A stretch of DNA of 64,000 nucleotides, from assembly GCA_017307355.1 (NCBI GenBank), contig JAFKFG010000015.1, forward strand, positions 44,943 through 108,942, written 5' to 3'. Positions within the stretch are counted from its first letter, which is position 1. Each line of letters begins with the position of its first letter. The notes beneath the pieces are model-generated. The model saw nothing but the letters and a program-made list of their open reading frames with translations. It made no database searches and was not told the DNA's origin. Below are positions 58,097-64,000 of this stretch, piece by piece. The position numbers and the translations under genes are program-made. This stretch comes from Alphaproteobacteria bacterium (GTDB lineage: Bacteria > Pseudomonadota > Alphaproteobacteria > Micropepsales > Micropepsaceae).

Positions 58097-58789
58097 CTAA
58101 AATGCGGCGCGTAGGCCGTCCAGAACAAACTGGACGGCCAATGCAGCGAGCAGCACCCCAGAAACCCTGCCGACTACATCCGCGCCAGTCTTCCCCAGAA
58201 GGTCCATGAGCCTGTCGGTCGCGAGCATCGCCGCCAAGGTTAGCACCAGACATAGCCCTAGCATTCCGATGATGGCGCCTCGGCTCAGCCATTCTTCCAC
58301 CCGGCCCATGAGAAGCACTATTGCTGAAGGCGCCCCGGGCCCGGCGATGATTGGGAACGCCAGCGGAAAAATTGCAATATCACCTGGAAGTTCGGCTTCG
58401 CGATGTTCGCCTTCGCTGATGGAGGACAGTCCTGACTTGGAAAAGGTCAAGGTCAGGGCCTGAAGAAACAGCAATATGCCGCCGGCAATTTGGAAAGCGG
58501 GCAGGGACACATGCAGCAGGACCAGAAATAGGTTTCCGGCCAGCGCGAATGCGAGCAGTAGCAAGCTTGCAACCGCGATGGCGCGGAACGCCAAACTGGC
58601 GCGGTGCGCCCTATGGATTCCACTGGTGAGGCTGGCAAAGACTGCCGCCGTCTCGACCGGCCCGATCGTCACCAGCATGGTAATGAATGCCGACCATATC
58701 TGTAGTGGACCGTGTATCGGCCGGCCTAGGCTAGCTCCCGTGCCCGCGCGATCTTTTCGCCACCGGATTTCGCAGCGTGCGAGCTCCAA
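58097..58789 (-). CDS. MarC-family membrane protein
   Basis: 230 residues, six membrane helices. MarC signature: ITMLVTIGPVETAAVFASLT near the N-terminus (usual form TLFxxxDPxGxxPxF), a central GGILLFLQALTLTF, and IFPLAFPIIAGPGAPSAIVLLMG. The start is unclear: a TTG at 58789 overlaps the preceding gene by 64 bases, and the first hydrophobic residues begin near residue 25. Function of MarC proteins is unsettled; they may be transporters or channels. No antibiotic-resistance role should be inferred. Confidence 0.8.
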   Translation of the reverse strand: MELARCEIRWRKDRAGTGASLGRPIHGPLQIWSAFITMLVTIGPVETAAVFASLTSGIHRAHRASLAFRAIAVASLLLLAFALAGNLFLVLLHVSLPAFQIAGGILLFLQALTLTFSKSGLSSISEGEHREAELPGDIAIFPLAFPIIAGPGAPSAIVLLMGRVEEWLSRGAIIGMLGLCLVLTLAAMLATDRLMDLLGKTGADVVGRVSGVLLAALAVQFVLDGLRAAF

Positions 58790-59040
58790 TCGGCCTCACT
58801 GTCCAAGGCGAGCAGGGCTTGCATGACGTGATCAAACAAGATCGGTCCTGGCGTTCCGGGCATCCATCGAAATCCTGGGCGGGATTCAACCGCGCAAGCG
58901 TCAGAAGCCCAAAGAGAGAGAATGGCTCGCTTCTGATCTGCGGATAGGTTTTTCTCGTTTAACACTTCCCAAGGGTGAACAAAATCATGGATCAATAGAG
59001 ATCCATGATCGCGTGTATGCTCTTTCATGTACATCTCCAT
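58726..59040 (-). CDS. Hypothetical protein of a conserved alphaproteobacterial type
   Basis: 104 residues. It contains FVHPWEVLNEKNLSADQKRAILSLWASDACAVES, a pattern (VLxxxxLSxxxKRAxLxxWASDAxAVE) found in small hypothetical proteins next to Hsp20 in alphaproteobacteria, from memory. Soluble, helical, function unknown. Its 3' end overlaps the first codons of marC, so the two are coupled or the marC start lies further in. Confidence 0.7.
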   Translation of the reverse strand: MEMYMKEHTRDHGSLLIHDFVHPWEVLNEKNLSADQKRAILSLWASDACAVESRPGFRWMPGTPGPILFDHVMQALLALDSEADWSSHAAKSGGEKIARARELA

Positions 59041-59096
59041 GAATTAGCAGCGGGCGCTGGCGGACTTCATCGCCCGCTGCGATAGTTCCAGTTTCT

Positions 59097-59555
59097 TTAC
59101 GCGATCTTCCGCGTCTCCGGACGGTTATGATTTTCCCCGCCAATGGCTATCCGACGAGGCTTCATGGCTTCGGGGATTTGGTGCTCCAGTTCGATAACCA
59201 AAAGACCATTGGACAGTTTTGCCTCCTTGACCACCACATGTTCTGCCAAGCTGAATCGGCGGACGAAGGAACGGCTTGCTATGCCCCGATAGAGCATGCT
59301 TTCCGAATTGTTGGTTTCCGTGTGCTTCCCGGTCACGGTCAGGGCATTGCCTTCTGCTGTGACTGTAAGGTCAGCTTCTTGGAAGCCAGCGACGGCCAGT
59401 GCAATCCGGTAGCGGTCTTCGCCGACCTTTTCGATGTTATAGGGGGGGTAATTGTCTTCCGTATCCATTTGGCTGAGAGAGCCCAGCTGATCGAGCAGGC
59501 GTTCAAAGCCGATGCTGGAACGGGTGAAGGGTGTCATATCAAACGTGTGCCTCAT
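59097..59555 (-). CDS. Small heat-shock protein, Hsp20 (IbpA type)
   Basis: 152 residues. ATP-independent chaperone that holds unfolded proteins. The alpha-crystallin domain is clear: YPPYNIEKVGEDRYRIALAVAGF, DLTVTAEGNALTVTGK, YRGIASRSFVRRFSLAEHV and the ending AMKPRRIAI. N-terminus MRHTFDMTPFTRSSIGFERLLDQL is IbpA-like. ATG 59555 has AGGAGG 8-9 bases upstream; a GTG at 59561 is less well spaced. It is divergent from the 59812 gene, with stress genes around it. Confidence 0.93.
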   Translation of the reverse strand: MRHTFDMTPFTRSSIGFERLLDQLGSLSQMDTEDNYPPYNIEKVGEDRYRIALAVAGFQEADLTVTAEGNALTVTGKHTETNNSESMLYRGIASRSFVRRFSLAEHVVVKEAKLSNGLLVIELEHQIPEAMKPRRIAIGGENHNRPETRKIA

Positions 59556-59811
59556 AACCACATCCTCCTTTTGAGCAACACGGGTACGAGGGCTTAAAGC
59601 CCAACCAAGCCTTAAGCACTTGGCGAGATTGAACTATATCTGCTTCAGGAGAGTTCAAGAGCCCGGCGCTGATTTTTTCCGGTAGCTCGTGCAGGCTGGC
59701 CGCCCCCCGATGGAAGGGCTAAATCGGCGCTTTCAGAAATTTAATCCCTGGGTGGCAGAACTTCATTGCCCGCCTTCCGTTCCACACGCGAATCCCGAAC
59801 GGGAGGGGAAC

Positions 59812-60102
59812 ATGAAATTGCTTGTAGCCATCCCGATCCTTATGTTGGGGGCCGCCCGCACGCCCAGCTATGGTGCAGAGCCCGTCGGCGGCCGTCCTGG
59901 CCCCACGGTCAATGATTATACTTCGAATCAGGCTGCGCGTGCAGAAACCGCGGCCCACCGGGAAGGCTTCCAAAATGTCCAGATCGCAGCGGTCCAAGAT
60001 GGAAATTTCTTCCTGATCGGCGAAAAGAACGGGACTGTTCTCGGCCTGACGGTCACACCGAATGGAAAGACCTTTCCGGCCGTGACAGTGCCCAATAGCT
60101 GA
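59812..60102 (+). CDS. Small secreted hypothetical protein
   Basis: 96 residues with a signal peptide (LLVAIPILMLGAARTPSYGAE) and GGGAGGGG before the ATG. The mature part reads NQAARAETAAHREGFQNVQIAAVQDGNFFLIGEKNGTVLGLTVTPNGKTFP, a beta-rich layout like PepSY-type small domains, though not assigned. Function unknown. Confidence 0.65.
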   Translation: MKLLVAIPILMLGAARTPSYGAEPVGGRPGPTVNDYTSNQAARAETAAHREGFQNVQIAAVQDGNFFLIGEKNGTVLGLTVTPNGKTFPAVTVPNS

Positions 60103-60113
60103 CTGCTCCATTT

Positions 60114-60464
60114 CTAATTCAGCCGGAAGATGCCATCGACTGCCTTCCACTCCGAAGGCTTGACCAGTTGGTTATGGGCAACCCTTACCGAGTGGATCGC
60201 ACCCTGCAATTCGCGCTGCCAAAACTCCAAGAAAGCCTTTAGCCCGGGGAATGCGGGCGCAAGATCGTATTCCTGCCAAAGGAAAAGTTGCAGCAATGCC
60301 GGGTGGTCGGGGATGCGGTAATGGATTTCCGCGGTTGTCAGGCCATAGCCCTCAAGGCGAATCAGAAAATCCTTAGACACCAATGAGCACCTCATCCGAA
60401 GTGGTTCGTCACCCCAAAACGCTAAATTCGTCCCGGTGTTTCTCGCAAAGAATTTTTTTGGCAC
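60114..60464 (-). CDS. Usg-family protein
   Basis: 116 residues (or 93 from an internal ATG at 60395). LEGYGLTTAEIHYRIPDHPALLQLFLWQEYDLAPAFPGLKAFLEFWQRELQGAIHSVRVAH is the conserved core of the Usg family (named from the gene upstream of trpF in Caulobacter), as far as I recall. Function unknown. The gene is on the opposite strand and ends 12 bases from the 59812 gene. Confidence 0.82.
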   Translation of the reverse strand: MPKKFFARNTGTNLAFWGDEPLRMRCSLVSKDFLIRLEGYGLTTAEIHYRIPDHPALLQLFLWQEYDLAPAFPGLKAFLEFWQRELQGAIHSVRVAHNQLVKPSEWKAVDGIFRLN

Positions 60465-60571
60465 TCGATAGGCAGCGATGCTATTCGGGCTGGGCGAAGG
60501 CTGGAAAAATATAGTCTGTACAATGAGTTATAGAAACTCGGATTTTTTTGTGCTCGGCCCTTGAAGCTACA

Positions 60572-60617
60572 AAATGCCCAACTACGTCATTTTTGCCCGG
60601 CGGGGAGCTGGGCATTT
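60572..60617 (+). promoter_or_regulatory. Inverted repeat in the groES leader
   Basis: AAATGCCCA and TGGGCATTT, 9-base arms with a 28-base loop, ending 32 bases before the groES ATG and 20 bases before AGGAGG. It is not a CIRCE element. It could be an RNA leader structure or a protein site; a CTTGAAG near 60560 might be part of a heat-shock promoter but the -10 is unclear. Confidence 0.45.
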
Positions 60618-60649
60618 AAAACCCGTAGTTTTGCAAAAGGAGGATCTGC

Positions 60650-60964
60650 ATGCATTTCCGCCCGCTGCACGACCGCGTCGTCGTGCGCCGTATCGATGCC
60701 GACCAGAAGACCAGCGGGGGCATCATTATTCCCGATACCGTCCAAGAGAAGCCGCAAGAAGGAGAGGTCCTCGCCGTGGGCCCTGGCGCACGGAACGAGC
60801 GCGGTGAGTTGGTCCCGACCGAGCTGAAAGCTGGCGACCGCGTGCTGTTCGGAAAATGGTCGGGCACCGAGGTCAAAATTGACGGCCAGGATCTTCTGAT
60901 CTTGAAGGAATCTGACGTCATGGGTGTGGTCGAACATGCCCACACACTCAAACGAGCCGCTTAA
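60650..60964 (+). CDS. groES: Co-chaperonin GroES
   Basis: 104 residues. [29 protein letters not shown] start, mobile loop, [13 protein letters not shown] and [29 protein letters not shown]: full GroES. Caps GroEL. AGGAGG 6-7 bases before the ATG. It forms an operon with groEL 45 bases downstream. Confidence 0.97.
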   Translation: MHFRPLHDRVVVRRIDADQKTSGGIIIPDTVQEKPQEGEVLAVGPGARNERGELVPTELKAGDRVLFGKWSGTEVKIDGQDLLILKESDVMGVVEHAHTLKRAA

Positions 60965-62638
<1,674 letters not shown>

Positions 62639-62646
62639 GTTGGAAA

Positions 62647-62672
62647 GGGGCCCGGCCAGTTGGCTGGGCCCC
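62647..62672 (+). terminator. Hairpin after groEL
   Basis: GGGGCCC and GGGCCCC form the outer arms, with further GCC/GGC pairing inside; 8 bases after the groEL stop. It is followed by ATCTTACTT rather than a pure T run, so termination strength is uncertain. Confidence 0.75.
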
Positions 62673-62701
62673 ATCTTACTTCCGCATCGGCGGAGCAGAC
62701 G

Positions 62702-62866
62702 ATGATCTGGCTGTATCTGATGGGTGGCCTTCAGATCCTGGGTTTCGGCTTTACGCTCACACGTTTGGCTTATGACGAGTGGCAACAATCACGCGCCTTC
62801 AATATAGCGCCTGCGGCTCAGGAGGACCGCCATAGTGGAGTGGAGTATGTAACATGGACAACGTAA
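62702..62866 (+). CDS. Small membrane protein, hypothetical
   Basis: 54 residues from ATG 62702, with GGAG 6 bases upstream. One membrane helix (MIWLYLMGGLQILGFGFTLT) then a short soluble tail (RLAYDEWQQSRAFNIAPAAQ). No family recognised. Confidence 0.5.
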   Translation: MIWLYLMGGLQILGFGFTLTRLAYDEWQQSRAFNIAPAAQEDRHSGVEYVTWTT

Positions 62867-63189
62867 TCTTGATCGGCCGAGGCGTGGCCCATTTCAATCA
62901 CCCGTTCTGGATTTTCAGCTGTCCACATCGGGCAGTTAGCGGTGCGAAAATGGATTTGTATGAAAAATGCGCCATCCCTTCCGCTCGGGCATCGCATGTG
63001 CACGCCGCGGAATCGGTGCCCGCGCTTCGCCATCTGCCGGGCACGCCGTTCCCCGTGACGTTTTCCTCGATCAAGGACGCACGGATCGTATTGGACAGAT
63101 TGAGTGGTGCAAGTGATGGCGATTCGCCGTCGCGACCTACTGTGGGCGGGCGCCTGTCGCCGCGCGAGCCGCTCCTGGAGGCAGCATGA
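62854..63189 (+). CDS. Hypothetical protein, low support
   Basis: 111-codon frame starting in the end of the previous gene. Composition is mixed, with no recognised motif; the next short frame begins in its ATGA. It may be genuine but weakly supported, as competing frames cover the same bases on the minus strand. Confidence 0.3.
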   Translation: MDNVILIGRGVAHFNHPFWIFSCPHRAVSGAKMDLYEKCAIPSARASHVHAAESVPALRHLPGTPFPVTFSSIKDARIVLDRLSGASDGDSPSRPTVGGRLSPREPLLEAA

Positions 63190-63410
63190 GTAGCGGTCTC
63201 GTCCTGGCGCTAGATCGCAACGGCTGTCTGCAAATTGCCCGCTGGAGCGATGTCGGCCGGAACCAAGCGCGACAGTGCCGCCGGCCACCGCGCAGTAACA
63301 TCGCGCAGGCCGATCCGGATAAGGCACCGGGAATTCTCGACGATGCGGGCTTTGCGGGAAGTCGCAGTCCGCGCGTCCACCGTGGTTTGTGCCGGCGAAT
63401 CGCCGGCTAA
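63186..63410 (+). CDS. Hypothetical protein, low support
   Basis: 74-codon frame overlapping the preceding stop by four bases. Arg-rich, without motifs. The overlap is the only positive sign. Confidence 0.22.
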   Translation: MSSGLVLALDRNGCLQIARWSDVGRNQARQCRRPPRSNIAQADPDKAPGILDDAGFAGSRSPRVHRGLCRRIAG

Positions 63411-63655
63411 TTCGGGTTCTTGTGAGGTTGCGCCGCGGGGGCTATGAGACGCAATCATAGTGCCATCGAATGACTTTCCAATGCCAGGGAGCCTGGGTTT
63501 GCGTCTATGTTCGGTGCTTTCTGCCGATGAACGGACATTGGGAGCGCCCGCCTTCATCTAAAGCCGACATCACGGGAAGTCCGCCTTTCCACAGTTTCTA
63601 CTTGGGAGCGGACACAGCTGGACGTCCGTTTTCCCGCAGTTCCTGCTTAAAAGAT
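63411..63655. other. Intergenic stretch with GCGGAC-type fragments
   Basis: 245 bases, no gene. It contains AAGCCGACAT and GGACGTCCGTTTTCCCGC fragments that resemble pieces of the REP-like family, too diverged to score. Confidence 0.45.
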
Positions 63656-63910
63656 TTAAGTTTTTGGACGGCCCTTTATAGGCAACTGCATAGGCGGAGT
63701 GGGGGGCGCGCTATTACGCGCGGCTTCGGCATCCAGTCGTTCTTTTTCAAGGCGTAATGCCCTGAGGCGAATAGTCTTGGCGTCGTTAGCGGCGCTGGCG
63801 GCAGCTAGCTCTTGCTTGACCAACTTAGTGCGGGTTTCCCACACTTCGAACACGCCATTGGCGGTTCGGAAAGCAGCGGCGCGATTATGCGATGAGATGA
63901 AATCAGACAT
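63656..63910 (-). CDS. Small coiled-coil hypothetical protein
   Basis: 84 residues with AAGGA 5-9 bases before the ATG. SDFISSHNRAAAFRTANGVFEVWETRTKLVKQEL is followed by a heptad-rich, charged helix (TIRLRALRLEKERLDAEAAR) and a Pro-rich C-terminus (PPTPPMQLP). A soluble coiled-coil protein of unknown function, read downstream of the cold-shock gene after its terminator. Confidence 0.65.
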   Translation of the reverse strand: MSDFISSHNRAAAFRTANGVFEVWETRTKLVKQELAAASAANDAKTIRLRALRLEKERLDAEAARNSAPPTPPMQLPIKGRPKT

Positions 63911-63925
63911 GGTGTCCTTTCATGA

Positions 63926-63954
63926 AAAAGGCGGCGCGCGAAAACGCGCCGCCC
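63926..63954 (-). terminator. Intrinsic terminator of the cold-shock gene
   Basis: Read on the minus strand: 9-base perfect arms GGCGGCGCG / CGCGCCGCC around a 6-base loop, then five T (63930-63926). It lies 7 bases after the cold-shock stop and just before the 63910 start. Confidence 0.88.
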
Positions 63955-63961
63955 GAATTGC

Positions 63962-64000
63962 TTAGACAGCAGACAGATTGGCAGCCTTGGAGCCGCGCGC
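63962..64000 (-). CDS. Cold-shock protein (CspA family), C-terminal end only
   Basis: The last 12 codons read ARGSKAANLSAV then TAA. The RGxKAANL ending is typical of alphaproteobacterial cold-shock proteins, small RNA-binding OB-fold proteins. The rest lies outside the window. A short match, but strengthened by the intrinsic terminator directly behind it. Confidence 0.65.
   Translation of the reverse strand, partial: ARGSKAANLSAV

Noticed and set aside
60559..60590. Sigma-32 promoter starting CCTTGAAG before groES
   Set aside because: The -35-like box is good but no convincing -10 lies at the right spacing, so it is mentioned but not called.
59600..60650. CIRCE (HrcA) operator before the heat-shock genes
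   Set aside because: TTAGCACTC-N9-GAGTGCTAA was not found; only a stray TTAAGCACTT near 59613.

Overview
The window is high-GC DNA that reads as an alphaproteobacterium. The signs are dense ATGA-overlapping operons, a liu-type leucine catabolic operon, a MocR regulator, TonB-dependent receptors, an Usg-family protein, a DUF2924/serine-recombinase pair and groESL beside Hsp20. I cannot name the genus. A Micropepsaceae/Rhizomicrobium- or sphingomonad-like host is a guess from gene style only. No rRNA, tRNA or CRISPR array was found.

Region 1 (1-7794) is a branched-chain amino acid degradation operon: E1-beta (cut by the window edge) and E2 of a branched-chain 2-oxoacid dehydrogenase, a hotdog thioesterase, isovaleryl-CoA dehydrogenase, both methylcrotonyl-CoA carboxylase subunits, a MaoC hydratase and a CitE-like lyase. 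Region 2 (7803-19305) has an exported CocE-like hydrolase and a MocR regulator on the minus strand. Divergent from them is an amine/amino-acid oxidation cluster: two tandem Tat-type flavin amine oxidases, each behind a copy of the same promoter/operator motif, then a secreted cytochrome c, a secreted RidA, a Tat-type PLP enzyme, a beta-hydroxyacid dehydrogenase and a trans-sulfuration-type PLP enzyme. Most of the enzymes look periplasmic, with the cytochrome as the likely electron acceptor.

Region 3 (19.3-27.6 kb) is a patchwork of small hypothetical and membrane proteins, a cupin pair, an isoprenylcysteine methyltransferase-like protein, DUF6629, and a DUF2924 plus large serine recombinase module. 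Region 4 (27.8-41 kb) holds two TonB-dependent receptors, a BsmA-family 2-oxoglutarate dioxygenase, an N-acyl-D-amino-acid deacylase-like protein, a LysR regulator, an SDR, a methyltransferase, a RelE/HigA-like toxin-antitoxin pair with twin palindromic operators, and REP-like intergenic repeats.

Region 5 (41.2-55.8 kb) is the most striking. A NarL/NarX-type two-component system precedes a tightly overlapping set of stand-alone enzymes: ketosynthase, two enoyl-reductase-type SDRs, a degenerate SDR-like protein, acyltransferase, dehydratase, ketoreductase, an HMG-CoA-synthase homologue with intact Glu/Cys/His, ECH1-like and ECH2-like crotonases, ACP, thioester reductase, a dedicated phosphopantetheinyl transferase and an aldehyde dehydrogenase. 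This is the beta-branching (HCS) cassette of trans-AT polyketide synthases combined with a complete discrete type II fatty-acid/polyketide set. It predicts an iterative route to beta-methyl-branched, isoprenoid-like chains released as an aldehyde or acid. I do not recognise it as a described pathway.

Region 6 (55.8-64 kb) starts with a decayed second copy of the 33-kb dioxygenase segment (amber stop and lost iron ligand), making direct repeats about 23 kb apart around the HCS cluster, with more REP-like repeats. A stress-gene group follows (secreted protein, MarC, Hsp20, Usg, GroES, GroEL), then small ORFs and the end of a cold-shock gene.
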